Source: Microbispora amethystogenes (lineage in GTDB: Bacteria; Actinomycetota; Actinomycetes; Streptosporangiales; Streptosporangiaceae). Taken from it: a DNA stretch of 64,000 bases. Every line of letters begins with the position of its first letter. Within the stretch, counting starts at the first letter, position 1. The notes beneath the pieces were generated by a model, which was given only the letters and a program-made list of their open reading frames with translations, was not told the DNA's origin and searched no databases. The stretch covers positions 1 to 64,000 of the forward strand of contig NZ_BOOB01000052.1 of the NCBI RefSeq assembly GCF_016863015.1. Reading direction: 5' to 3'. A program made the position numbers and the translations under genes. Positions 7,503 through 16,474 of the stretch are shown in pieces.

Positions 7503-9135
7503 CTCCGCCGGCATGACGGTCGGCGGCCCGGCGCGGCCCGGGCAGGTCGTCGTGGGCCGGTACGAACTGCGGTCCCTGCTGGGCCGGGGCGGCATGGGCG
7601 CGGTGTGGCTCGCCTGGGACAAGGCGCTGGAGCGCCTGGTCGCCATGAAGGAGATCCCCCTGTGGCCGTACGGCGAGCGGGCCGAGGTCCAGCGGGCGAG
7701 GGCGCTCCGGGAGGCGCGGTCCCTCGCCCAGGTCGCGCACCCCTCGGTCGTCGTGGTGCACGACGTCTTCGAGGCGGACGGCAGGCCGTGGATCGTCATG
7801 GCCCACGTCGAGGGCGTCAGTCTGGATGACCAGATCAAGGAGGGCGTGCTGGCCGAGAGGACGGCCGCGTCCGTCGCCCGCGACGTGCTGGGCGGCCTGA
7901 CCGCCGCGCACGCCGTCGGCGTGGTGCACCGGGACGTCAAGCCCGCCAACATCCTGATCAGCCGGGCCGGGAGGGTCGTCCTGGTCGACTTCGGCATCGC
8001 CCAGATCTCCGGGACGAGCGGCCTCACGGCCCGGAGCCGCCTGCTCGGCACCCCCGAGTTCATGGCGCCGGAACGGATCAAGGGAGAGGCGGCGAGCGCG
8101 GCGTCCGACCTGTGGTCGCTCGGCGTCACCCTCTTCTGGGCCGTCGAGGGCCGCTCGCCCTTCCGCCGGGGCAACGAGCACGCGACCATGCTGGCCGTCA
8201 TCAGCGACGACCCGGAGCCGACACGGCCCGGGCCGCTGTCCCGCGTGGTGACCGGGCTACTGGAGAAGGATCCCGCCCGGCGCATGACAGCGGAGAACGC
8301 CGACGCCATCCTGCGAACGATCCTCAACGGCCCGACGCCCCGGACTGCTCCGGCCCCCGGTCGTGGGGCGACAGCCGAGCCGCCGCGGAAACCCCCGGCG
8401 TCGGCGCCCGCGCGGGATGCGAAGCGCGAGGATGCGGGCGTACGGTCGCCCGAGCGGAGCGCGGGGCGTGAGCGTGTGGACACGCCGTCGCCGGAGCCGG
8501 CCAGGGCTCCCGGCCGTACTCATGGAGGCAGGCCGGGCGGTGCTCCCTGTGGCGGGCCGCCAGAACGCGGCCACGCTGGAGGTCTCCGCGGCGGCTCGCC
8601 GTCCGTGACACCGCCGGGGGTGTCCCAGGGCGCGCCGACGGTGGAGACGATCCGGCGGGTGTCACCGGCAGAGGGAGCGCGTCTGTTGCTCGCGCAGCCG
8701 CGGCAGGTGGCCGCGTCGCTGCTCGACGCCCTGGACCCGGCGGTCGCGGGCGGGCTGCTGGACGCCATGGCGGGCGAGCCGTCGGCGGCGGCGACGGTGC
8801 TGGCCCTGATGGGGACGGCGAGAGCGGGACGGGCCGTCGACCACATGGCCGCCGCTGGGGCCGCCGCGGTGCTGCGCGCGATGCCCACGGGCCGGGGCAC
8901 CCTGGTCATGGCGGGGGTCGCGGACCGGAGCGCCGCCGCGATCCTCACCGCGCTCGGTCCCACCACGACCGCGGTCCGGCTGGTCGAGTCGATGACGACA
9001 CGGCGGGCGTGGCGGGTCCTCGACAACGTGCCCCCGGCCGTCATCGCGGCGCTGCTGCGGGCGACCGCCGACGGCCGCGCCGACCGTCTCCTCTCGGGCC
9101 TCAGCCCCGCCGTCCGGCGGCAGATCACCGAGTGA
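7492..9135 (+). CDS. PknB-type Ser/Thr protein kinase with MgtE-N/FliG-like C-terminal repeats
   Basis: This 547-residue protein starts with a complete Hanks-type kinase domain: GRGGMG at 31-36, the catalytic-cleft Lys in VAMKEI near 53, HRDVKPAN near 144, DFG near 165, GTPEFMAPE and DLWSLGV. A Gly/Pro/Arg-rich linker spans about 280-390. Residues 395-545 form regular short helices (ASLLDALDPAVAGGLLDAM, AAAVLRAMP, AAAILTALG) like the MgtE N-terminal domain or FliG middle repeats. No membrane helix is present, unlike typical PknB receptors, so membrane contact may come through the overlapping DUF4407 partner. The ATG lies inside the last codons of that gene, implying coupling. Kinase activity is very likely; the substrate is unknown. 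Confidence 0.9.
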   Translation: MTTDSAGMTVGGPARPGQVVVGRYELRSLLGRGGMGAVWLAWDKALERLVAMKEIPLWPYGERAEVQRARALREARSLAQVAHPSVVVVHDVFEADGRPWIVMAHVEGVSLDDQIKEGVLAERTAASVARDVLGGLTAAHAVGVVHRDVKPANILISRAGRVVLVDFGIAQISGTSGLTARSRLLGTPEFMAPERIKGEAASAASDLWSLGVTLFWAVEGRSPFRRGNEHATMLAVISDDPEPTRPGPLSRVVTGLLEKDPARRMTAENADAILRTILNGPTPRTAPAPGRGATAEPPRKPPASAPARDAKREDAGVRSPERSAGRERVDTPSPEPARAPGRTHGGRPGGAPCGGPPERGHAGGLRGGSPSVTPPGVSQGAPTVETIRRVSPAEGARLLLAQPRQVAASLLDALDPAVAGGLLDAMAGEPSAAATVLALMGTARAGRAVDHMAAAGAAAVLRAMPTGRGTLVMAGVADRSAAAILTALGPTTTAVRLVESMTTRRAWRVLDNVPPAVIAALLRATADGRADRLLSGLSPAVRRQITE

Positions 9136-9195
9136 CGACCCACGGGACGCGGCACATTGGACATGACTCCGTCGCCTCTGGTTGGCTCCTGTGTC

Positions 9196-10167
9196 ATGAG
9201 ACGGCTGGGCGGGTGGAAAGCCGCCGTACCGGTGGTCGCCGTCCTGGCGTGCGCCGCCTGCGGGGCCGGTGCGGGCGGGGGCGTGCCCGGTCCGGGCGGA
9301 CCTCCCGCGACGCACTCGGCCCAGACCACGCCCTCGGCCCGGGCCTCGGCGCCCGCGCACGGCGAGGCGGCCGTACGGAAGGCGCTGCGCAAGCTGGAGG
9401 CCTCCTTCCGGGGCCGCATCGGCGCGTACGCGATCGACACGGCGACCGGGAGCACGATCGGCTACCGGGAGGGCGAGCGGTTCCCGCTGGCGTCCACCTT
9501 CAAGGCGTTCGCCGCCGGGGCGGTGCTGGCCGGCACCACCGAAGCCGAGCTGACCCGGCAGGTGGTCCACTGGACGGCCGATGAGCTGAAGCCGTACTCG
9601 CCGGATACGGGCAAGCACGTGGACGACGGGATGACGCTCGCCGCGCTGTGCCAGGCGGCGGTCGTCCACAGCGACAACACCGCCGGCGACCTGCTGCTGA
9701 AGCGGGTCGGCGGGCCCAAGGGCCTGACCCGTTACTTCCGTTCGCTCGGCGACGCGGTCTCCCGTCTCGACCGCTGGGAGCCCGAGTTGAACGTGTGGTC
9801 GCCCAAGGAGAGGCGCGACACCACGACGCCCCTTGCGATCGCCCGCGACCTGCGCGCGCTCACCGCCGGCGGCGCGCTCGACGCGGCGGACCGGTCCCGG
9901 CTCGTCGGGTGGCTGCGCGGCGCCACGACCGGCGGCAAGCGCATCCGCGCCGGGCTGCCCCCGAAGTGGATCGTGGGCGACAAGACCGGCACCGGCGGCA
10001 CGTACGGCACCGCCAACGACATCGCCGTCGTCTGGCCGGCCGAGGACGCGGCTCCGATCATCCTGGCGATCTACACCAACCGCCTCGACGCCGGCGGCTC
10101 GGCGGACGACGAGGTCGTGGCGCGGACCGCCGCCGTCCTCGTGCGCGGCCTCGGCCTGCTGTCGTAG
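9196..10167 (+). CDS. Class A beta-lactamase, lipoprotein form
   Basis: Class A serine beta-lactamase motifs appear in order: STFK (nucleophile Ser, near residue 100), SDN near 159, an omega-loop Glu in RWEPELN near 195, and KTGTGGTYG near 263. The N terminus MRRLGGWK, a hydrophobic stretch and V-L-A-C form a lipoprotein signal, so the enzyme is probably anchored outside the membrane. The ATG at 9196 gives this compact signal; ATG 9163 or TTG 9157 would add a 11-13-residue leader. It lies 60 bp after the kinase and 85 bp before a class A PBP gene, suggesting a shared beta-lactam/cell-wall theme. The substrate range cannot be read from sequence. Confidence 0.93.
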   Translation: MRRLGGWKAAVPVVAVLACAACGAGAGGGVPGPGGPPATHSAQTTPSARASAPAHGEAAVRKALRKLEASFRGRIGAYAIDTATGSTIGYREGERFPLASTFKAFAAGAVLAGTTEAELTRQVVHWTADELKPYSPDTGKHVDDGMTLAALCQAAVVHSDNTAGDLLLKRVGGPKGLTRYFRSLGDAVSRLDRWEPELNVWSPKERRDTTTPLAIARDLRALTAGGALDAADRSRLVGWLRGATTGGKRIRAGLPPKWIVGDKTGTGGTYGTANDIAVVWPAEDAAPIILAIYTNRLDAGGSADDEVVARTAAVLVRGLGLLS

Positions 10168-10252
10168 CACCGCGTCGGCGAATCCCTTTACGCGCTTATA
10201 ACCTTGTCCTTATCGATTCGGGGGACGGGGAAGATCGAGTGGGGATGATCCG

Positions 10253-12364
10253 GTGAACGCCACGGGGAAGATGCTGCGTCTGGCCGCCATGGGAGCGGCG
10301 GCGGGCGTGCTGGTCGCGGGGATCGCGCTGCCGGCGGTCGGCGGCGCGGGGGTCGGCCTGGTGTCGGCCGTCAAGGACGTCGGCCTCGAACCACGTGACC
10401 TTCCCGAGCCTCCGCTCGCGCAGGTCTCGGTGGTCCAGGACGTCAAGGGCCACGAGATCGCGCGGTTCTACGAGCAGTACCGCGAGGTCGTCCCGCTCGG
10501 CGAGATGGCCGACGTCATGAAGACGGCCATCATCTCGATCGAGGACTACCGCTACTACGAGCACGGCCCGATCGACATCGAGGGCACGCTCCGCGCGCTG
10601 GCCAGGAACATGCAGGCGGGCGGGGTGGCCCAGGGGGGCTCCTCGATCACCCAGCAGTACGTCAAGCAGGTGCTGCTGAACTCGGCCGACACCGAGGCGG
10701 AGAAGAACAAGGCCCTGGAGGCCAGCTACGCCCGCAAGCTCAACGAGCTGCGCTACGCGATGGGCGTGGAGAAGAAGTACTCCAAGGACGAGATCCTGGA
10801 GAAGTACCTGAACATCGCCTACTTCGGCGCGGGCGCGTACGGCGTCGAGGCGGCGGCGAAGCGGTTCTTCGGGGTCGACGCGAGCGAGCTGACGCTGCCG
10901 CAGGCGGCGACGCTGGCGGGCGCGGTGCAGGACCCGAACGCCACCGACCCCAACCTCGGCAAGACCCACCGCGACCGGCTGCTGAAGCGGCGCAACGTCG
11001 TGCTCGACCGGATGGCCGAGCTGGGCAAGATCACCGAAGCCGAGGCGACCAAGGCGAAGGCCACCAAGATCGGGTACAAGGGGACGAAGCTGCCCGGCGG
11101 CTGCGAGTCCAGCAAATATCCGTACTTCTGCGTCTATGTGCGCAACGAGATCCTCAACAACTCCGACTTCGGCAAGACGGCCAAGGACCGGGTGCGGTTC
11201 CTCAACCGGGGCGGCCTGACCATCAGGACCACGATCGACCCCTCGATGCAGGCGGCGGCGGACGCGGCGATCCGGAAGTGGGTCGACCCGTCCGACAACC
11301 CGGTGGCCGCCGAGGCGCTGGTGCAGCCCGGCACCGGGGCCATCCGGGCGATGGCCGCGAGCCGGCCGTACGGGACACGCAAGATCAGGCACGAGATGTC
11401 CTTCAACCTGGTCGCGGACGCGGCGCACGGCGGCGGCATCGGCTTTCAGGCGGGTTCGACCTTCAAGACGTTCACCCTGCTCACCGTGTTGAAGCAGGGC
11501 ATGAAGGTCAACGACGGGTTCAGCGCGGGCGCCGGCTACACCGCACCGTCCTCAATGGCGTTCAAGAGCTGTGACGGCACGAACGTGGGCGAGACCGGCT
11601 TCACGGTCACCAACGACGAGGGGTCGCCCGGCTGGCTGACCCTGCAGACCGGCACCTGGCACTCGGTCAACACGTTCTTCATGGAGCTGGAGCGGCGGGC
11701 CGGGCTCTGCGAGGTGGTCAAGACGGCCAAGTCGCTGGGCATCCACCGCTCCGACGGCGGCGCGCTCCAGGAGTTCGAGACGTTCACCCTCGGTATCAAC
11801 GAGATGGACCCGGTGACGGTCGCGAACGCCTACGCCGCGATCGGGGCGCGCGGGAAGTACTGCGCGCCGATGGCGATCAGCCGGATCACCGACAGCTCCG
11901 GAAAGACGACGGACTACCGGCCCAAGTGCCGTCAGGTCTTCGCCCCCGAGGTGGCGGACGCGGCGGCGTACGTGCTGTCCGGCGTCCTGACCAAGGGCAC
12001 GATGGCGGCGGTCGGCGGCATCGGCCGCGACGCGGCCGGCAAGACCGGCACCAACGACAACTCCTCCTCCGCCTGGTTCGCCGGGTTCACCCCCGACCTG
12101 GCCGGCGCGGTCAGCCTCGGCGACCCGCGCGGCACGTCGAAGTACAAGCTGAACGGCGTGACGATCGGCGGCCGTTACTACGGCGAGGTGTTCGGCGCCA
12201 GCGTCCCCGGCCCCATCTGGAAGGACACGATGCTCAAGGCGCTGAGCGGCACGCCGGAGACGAAGTTCACCCCGCTCGACCCCTCGTTCGGCGGGTGCGG
12301 CCAGAGCTGTCGTCCGGTGGCGCCGCCGCGCGACGACACCCCGGTGGAGATCAGGCTGGACTGA
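10253..12364 (+). CDS. Class A penicillin-binding protein (glycosyltransferase 51 + transpeptidase)
   Basis: This 703-residue bifunctional peptidoglycan synthase begins with a membrane anchor (about 10-40). The GT51 domain has the catalytic Glu in SIEDYRYYEH near 97 and QGGSSITQQYVKQ near 127. The transpeptidase domain has STFK near 402, SVN near 471 and AGKTGTNDNSSSAWF near 597. It polymerises lipid II and cross-links stem peptides outside the membrane. The GTG start at 10253 follows GGGGATGATCC. The C-terminal tail is short, without the long disordered tail or PASTA repeats of some actinobacterial paralogues. The beta-lactamase just upstream is co-oriented. Confidence 0.95.
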   Translation: MNATGKMLRLAAMGAAAGVLVAGIALPAVGGAGVGLVSAVKDVGLEPRDLPEPPLAQVSVVQDVKGHEIARFYEQYREVVPLGEMADVMKTAIISIEDYRYYEHGPIDIEGTLRALARNMQAGGVAQGGSSITQQYVKQVLLNSADTEAEKNKALEASYARKLNELRYAMGVEKKYSKDEILEKYLNIAYFGAGAYGVEAAAKRFFGVDASELTLPQAATLAGAVQDPNATDPNLGKTHRDRLLKRRNVVLDRMAELGKITEAEATKAKATKIGYKGTKLPGGCESSKYPYFCVYVRNEILNNSDFGKTAKDRVRFLNRGGLTIRTTIDPSMQAAADAAIRKWVDPSDNPVAAEALVQPGTGAIRAMAASRPYGTRKIRHEMSFNLVADAAHGGGIGFQAGSTFKTFTLLTVLKQGMKVNDGFSAGAGYTAPSSMAFKSCDGTNVGETGFTVTNDEGSPGWLTLQTGTWHSVNTFFMELERRAGLCEVVKTAKSLGIHRSDGGALQEFETFTLGINEMDPVTVANAYAAIGARGKYCAPMAISRITDSSGKTTDYRPKCRQVFAPEVADAAAYVLSGVLTKGTMAAVGGIGRDAAGKTGTNDNSSSAWFAGFTPDLAGAVSLGDPRGTSKYKLNGVTIGGRYYGEVFGASVPGPIWKDTMLKALSGTPETKFTPLDPSFGGCGQSCRPVAPPRDDTPVEIRLD

Positions 12365-12397
12365 CAAGCCCCGCTCCCTCGCCGCCGCACCGGGTGT

Positions 12398-12438
12398 TGG
12401 CGATAGGCATCGTGGCGAGCTATAAAGCGATATCGCCA
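12398..12438. promoter_or_regulatory. 8-bp inverted repeat upstream of the LuxR-type regulator
   Basis: TGGCGATA (12398-12405) and TATCGCCA (12431-12438) are exact complements spaced by 25 bp in the spacer between the PBP and the LuxR-type gene. Further down, TTGACC (12475-12480) with GAATAG 18 bp later could be the promoter; it would put transcription very close to the ATG at 12511, so a leaderless mRNA is possible. Confidence 0.35.
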
Positions 12439-12510
12439 TATTTCTGGAGATCGCGGCAGCCGCAGTCGAATGAGTTGACCATTACGGCATTTGGTGCGGA
12501 ATAGGTGACT

Positions 12511-15297
12511 ATGTCTGGTCAAATGTCGGAAGGCGCGGCTGCGACGCCACTTGTCGGCCGTGAGGCGGAGCTCCGCCGGCTGACCGGCATGATCGACCGG
12601 GTCGGCGACGAGGGCGGCGGCCTGGTCGTGAGAGGCGAGGCGGGCATGGGGAAGTCCGCCCTGCTCGCGGCCGCGGCCGCGATCGCCGCCGAGCGCGGGC
12701 TCAGGGTCCTCACCGCGGTCGGCGTGCAGTCGGAGGCGCTCCTGCCGTACGCGGGTCTGCACCAGCTTCTGCACCCGCTCCAGGCGTACGACGACCGGCT
12801 GCCGGGCCCGCAGCGGGAACGCCTGCGGGCGGCGTTCGGGATGACGGACACGACCGTGCCCGACCTGTACCTGGTCGCGCTGGCGACGCTGAACCTGCTG
12901 GCCGAGGTCGCCACCCGCGCCCCCACGCTGCTCGTCGTGGACGACGCGCACTGGCTCGACCAGGCCAGCGCCCAGGTGCTCGCTTTCGTGGCGCGTCGCC
13001 TGGAGTCCGAACCGGTGCTGCTGCTCGCCGGGATCCGCGAGGGTTTCGCCTCCGCCCTGGACGACATGGGGTTGCCAGCCGTGGCGCTGGAAGGTCTGCC
13101 GGAGGCGGCCGCCGGGAGCCTGCTGGACCTGGTCGCCCCCGGACTGGCGCCGGGGACGCGGCAGCGCGTGCTGCGGGAGGCGGCCGGCAATCCCCTGGCG
13201 CTGACGGAGCTGCCGCGCGCCTGGCGTGAGCTGGACGGGGACGCCATGCTCCGCACGTCGTGGCCGCCGCTGACCGTGCGCCTGGAGAAGGCCTTCGGCT
13301 CGCGGGTGGCGGAGCTTCCCCCCGCCACGCGTGCGCTGCTGCTCGTCGCCGCGGTCAACGACGGCAGCGCGCTCTCCGAGACGCTGTCGGCGGCCGCGCG
13401 CCTGGGTCACGGCGCCGGAGACCAGGACCTCGCCCCGGCCGTCGCCGCGCGGCTGGTCACGGCGAGCCAGGGGCGGATCGACTTCCGGCACCCCCTCATG
13501 CGCTCGGCCGTCTACCAGGCGGCGAGCCTGCCGCAGCGTCACGCGGCCCACGCCGCGATCGCGGACGTGCTGGCCGAGAGCTCCGGCGGGCTCCCGGGCG
13601 ACCTGGCCGACCGCGAGACCTGGCATCGGGCCGCGGCCGGCTCCGGGCCCGACGACGGCGTCGCGGCCGCCCTCGACGCGATCGCCGCCCGCGCCCAGCA
13701 GCGCGGAGTGGCGACGCTGGCCGTCAGCGCGCTCGAACAGGCGGCCAGGCTCAGCCACGATCCCCGCGAACGCGCGGAGCGGTTGCTGCGGGCCGCGGAC
13801 GTCTCCGTCGAGCTCGGCGACCACGACGTCGTCGCCCGCCTGCTGCGCCAGACCGAATCGCTCGACCTGTCTCCCCAGCAGCGCACGCGCGTGCTCTGGA
13901 TCAGGGGCGCCTTCGACGACGGGACGGGCGACCACGCGGTCGGGCCGCTCGCCCTGGCCGACCTCGCCGAGACGGTGGCCGCCGAGGGAGACCACGAACG
14001 GGCGCTGCGCATTCTGTGGAGCGCGGCGCTGCGGTGCTTCTGGGTGGAGCCGGGACCGGAGGCGCGGCGGCGCGTCGTCGCCGCGGCCGAGAAGCTGGCC
14101 GTCGACCGCCGGCATCCGCAGCTGCTCGCGATCCTCGCCTACGCTGCCCCGATCGATCGCGGCAGCGTGGTCATCGACGGGCTGCGCCAGGTGACGTCCC
14201 AGCCGGTCGTCGACCCGCAGGCGGCCCGGCTCCTGGGCACGGCCGCCGTCCTGGTGGGAGCCCTGGACCTGGCCGAAAGGCTCTCCGCGGCCGCCCTGAC
14301 CGGCCTGCGGTCCCACGGGCGGCTGCAGTTGCTGGCCCGCGCGCTGAGCGCCCGGGCGTGGAGCGCGGTCCTCCTGGTCAACCTGGATGTGGCGATTCCG
14401 GCGGTGCACGAGGCGGCGCGGCTGGCCCAGGAGACCGGCCAGCCGCTCATGTACGGCACGGCCCTGTCCACGCAGGCGCTGCTGGCCGCCCTCCGCGGCG
14501 AGCGGGACCACGCCCTCGCCCTGGCGACGGAAGCCGAGAGACTGAGCCTGACCACGGGCGTGCGCCCGGTCCTGGCGACCGTGCAGACGGCGCGCGGGAT
14601 GGTGGCTCTGGGCGAGGGGAGGTTCGCCGAGGCCTACGACCATCTGGCCCGCATGCACGATCCGGCCGATCCGAGCCACCACATCGCGCTCCGCTGCTAC
14701 GTCCTCGGCATGCTCGCCGACGCGGCCGCGCACAGCGGCAACGTCGGGGAGGGGCGCGTCATCCTGGCGGAGATGGAGGCGGTGGCGCGCAGGACGCCGT
14801 CACCCGCGCTGCGGGCCGGGCTGCGCCTGGCCAGACCGCTGCTGGCCGGCGACTCGCAGGCGGAGGCGCTCTTCGAGGAGGCGCTCGCGTCCGACGCCGA
14901 GCGCTGGCCGTTCGCCCGGGCCCAGACGCAACTCGCCTACGGCGAATGGCTGCGACGCCGGCGCCGCGTCTCCCCGGCCAGGCCGCTCCTGCGCGCCGCG
15001 CGGGAGACCTTCGACGCGCTGGGCGCCGTCCCCTGGAGCGAGCGGGCCCGCCGGCAGCTTCGCGCGTCGGGGGAGAGGAGCGAGCAGCGGTCGATCGGGG
15101 TCCGGGACAAGCTCACCGCGCAGGAACTCCAGATCGTCCAGCTGGTCGCCGAGGGCATGACGAACCGGGAGATCGGCGAACGGCTCTACGTGTCGCACCG
15201 CACCATCGGCGCCCACCTGTACCGGATCTTCCCCAAGCTGGGCATCACCTCCCGCGCCGAGCTGGCGCGATCGCCGATGATCGGTGACGCGCGGTGA
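12511..15297 (+). CDS. LAL-type LuxR transcriptional regulator (large ATP-binding)
   Basis: This 928-residue protein has an N-terminal AAA/STAND ATPase (GREAEL; Walker A GEAGMGKS near 41-48; Walker B LLVVDDAHWLD near 140), a long helical TPR-like middle, and a C-terminal LuxR helix-turn-helix (LTAQELQIVQLVAEGMTNREIGERL...SHRTIGAHL) at about 865-925. This is the LAL architecture, which couples signal and ATP binding to DNA binding. The ATG at 12511 is chosen; GTG 12505 and ATG 12523 are possible. Two exported alpha/beta hydrolases lie directly downstream on the same strand and are plausible targets. Confidence 0.92.
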   Translation: MSGQMSEGAAATPLVGREAELRRLTGMIDRVGDEGGGLVVRGEAGMGKSALLAAAAAIAAERGLRVLTAVGVQSEALLPYAGLHQLLHPLQAYDDRLPGPQRERLRAAFGMTDTTVPDLYLVALATLNLLAEVATRAPTLLVVDDAHWLDQASAQVLAFVARRLESEPVLLLAGIREGFASALDDMGLPAVALEGLPEAAAGSLLDLVAPGLAPGTRQRVLREAAGNPLALTELPRAWRELDGDAMLRTSWPPLTVRLEKAFGSRVAELPPATRALLLVAAVNDGSALSETLSAAARLGHGAGDQDLAPAVAARLVTASQGRIDFRHPLMRSAVYQAASLPQRHAAHAAIADVLAESSGGLPGDLADRETWHRAAAGSGPDDGVAAALDAIAARAQQRGVATLAVSALEQAARLSHDPRERAERLLRAADVSVELGDHDVVARLLRQTESLDLSPQQRTRVLWIRGAFDDGTGDHAVGPLALADLAETVAAEGDHERALRILWSAALRCFWVEPGPEARRRVVAAAEKLAVDRRHPQLLAILAYAAPIDRGSVVIDGLRQVTSQPVVDPQAARLLGTAAVLVGALDLAERLSAAALTGLRSHGRLQLLARALSARAWSAVLLVNLDVAIPAVHEAARLAQETGQPLMYGTALSTQALLAALRGERDHALALATEAERLSLTTGVRPVLATVQTARGMVALGEGRFAEAYDHLARMHDPADPSHHIALRCYVLGMLADAAAHSGNVGEGRVILAEMEAVARRTPSPALRAGLRLARPLLAGDSQAEALFEEALASDAERWPFARAQTQLAYGEWLRRRRRVSPARPLLRAARETFDALGAVPWSERARRQLRASGERSEQRSIGVRDKLTAQELQIVQLVAEGMTNREIGERLYVSHRTIGAHLYRIFPKLGITSRAELARSPMIGDAR

Positions 15298-15477
15298 CGC
15301 AGTCACCTGACTGACGCGCGGCCGTCCGCTCCGTTCGTAGGTTCGCTCTCGGCGGCACGCTCGGCCTGTCGACGACGACCGGTCCGTCCCCGCGCTCGCC
15401 GTGGTCCGCGCGCCGATTCCCCATCCGCGTGTCCGGCCCGCCGCTGATCCCCCAGCCACCTGCGGAGAGAAGACCAC

Positions 15478-16434
15478 ATGCGCCGCACCATCCTTTCCAG
15501 CGTCCTCCTGCTCGCCTCGCTGGCCGCCACCGCGGCCGTGCCGGCGGCCGGCGCGGCCGCCGGACCCCGGGTCCCCGCCGGCTTCACGGAGCGCACCGCG
15601 CACGTGAACGGCATCACCGTCAACTACGTGCGCGGCGGGCACGGGCCGACGCTCGTGCTGCTGCACGGCTATCCCGAGTCCTGGTACGAGTGGCGCGGGA
15701 TCATGCCCGCCCTGGCCGAGCACTACACGGTCATCGCGCCCGACCTGCGCGGCGCCGGCGGCTCCAGCGCTCCGCGCGGCGGCTACGACAAGAAGACGAT
15801 GGCCGCCGACCTGCACGGCCTGCTCACCCGGCTGGGCCTGGACCACGACATCAACCTGGTCGGCCACGACATCGGGACCATGGTCGCCTACTCGTACGCG
15901 GCCCGGCACCCGGACCGGGTCGCCAAGCTCGTGCTCAGCGAGGCGCCCATCCCCGACAGCAGGCTCTACACCTTCCCCTCCCTGACCCCCCAGGGGCCGG
16001 GGTTCTGGAACTTCGGCTTCTTCACCGTCCGCAACGGCCTGCCCGAGCAGATCATCGAGGGCCGTGAGGCCCTGTGGATCAAGCGGTTCATCGGCCTGCT
16101 CGCCGTCCACAAGGACCGCGCGGCGGAGGCGGGAGCCGTCCGCGAGTACGCCGGGCACCTGAGCGACGACCGCAGGCTGCGGGCGAGCTTCGAGTGGTTC
16201 CGCGCCCTGGACCGGGACGTCGCCGACAACAGGAAGCTCGCGAAGCACAAGCTGCCCATGCCCGTCCTGGCGCTGGGCGCCGACCACAGTCTCGGCAGGT
16301 TCGTCCCCGACCAGGTGCGCGAGTACGCCGAGAACGTGCAGGGGAAGGTCGTCGCCGACTCCGGCCACTGGATCTTCGAGGAGCACCCGGCGGAGATGAC
16401 CCGCGTCCTGCTGAAGTTCCTCCGCACGCCCTGA
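15478..16434 (+). CDS. Secreted alpha/beta hydrolase, epoxide-hydrolase-like
   Basis: The product has 318 residues with a clear Sec signal peptide (MRRTILSSVLLLASLAATAAVPAAGAA). The mature part has the epoxide-hydrolase pattern: HGYPESWYEWR oxyanion motif, an Asp nucleophile in VGHDIGTMVAYSYA, and a C-terminal acid/His pair around ADHSLGRF and DSGHWIFEEHP. An Asp rather than Ser nucleophile separates it from ordinary esterases and suits epoxide or haloalkane opening. The RBS GGAGAG lies upstream of the ATG. It is followed 40 bp later by a second secreted hydrolase. The substrate is unknown. Confidence 0.88.
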   Translation: MRRTILSSVLLLASLAATAAVPAAGAAAGPRVPAGFTERTAHVNGITVNYVRGGHGPTLVLLHGYPESWYEWRGIMPALAEHYTVIAPDLRGAGGSSAPRGGYDKKTMAADLHGLLTRLGLDHDINLVGHDIGTMVAYSYAARHPDRVAKLVLSEAPIPDSRLYTFPSLTPQGPGFWNFGFFTVRNGLPEQIIEGREALWIKRFIGLLAVHKDRAAEAGAVREYAGHLSDDRRLRASFEWFRALDRDVADNRKLAKHKLPMPVLALGADHSLGRFVPDQVREYAENVQGKVVADSGHWIFEEHPAEMTRVLLKFLRTP

Positions 16435-16474
16435 GCCACCGCATCACCGCCACTTTTTTGAACGGAGCTGGATC

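Noticed and set aside
12178-14733. Minus-strand 851-codon frame opposite the first LAL regulator
   Set aside because: No motif, Gln/Arg/Gly-rich, opposite a gene with clear Walker and LuxR motifs.
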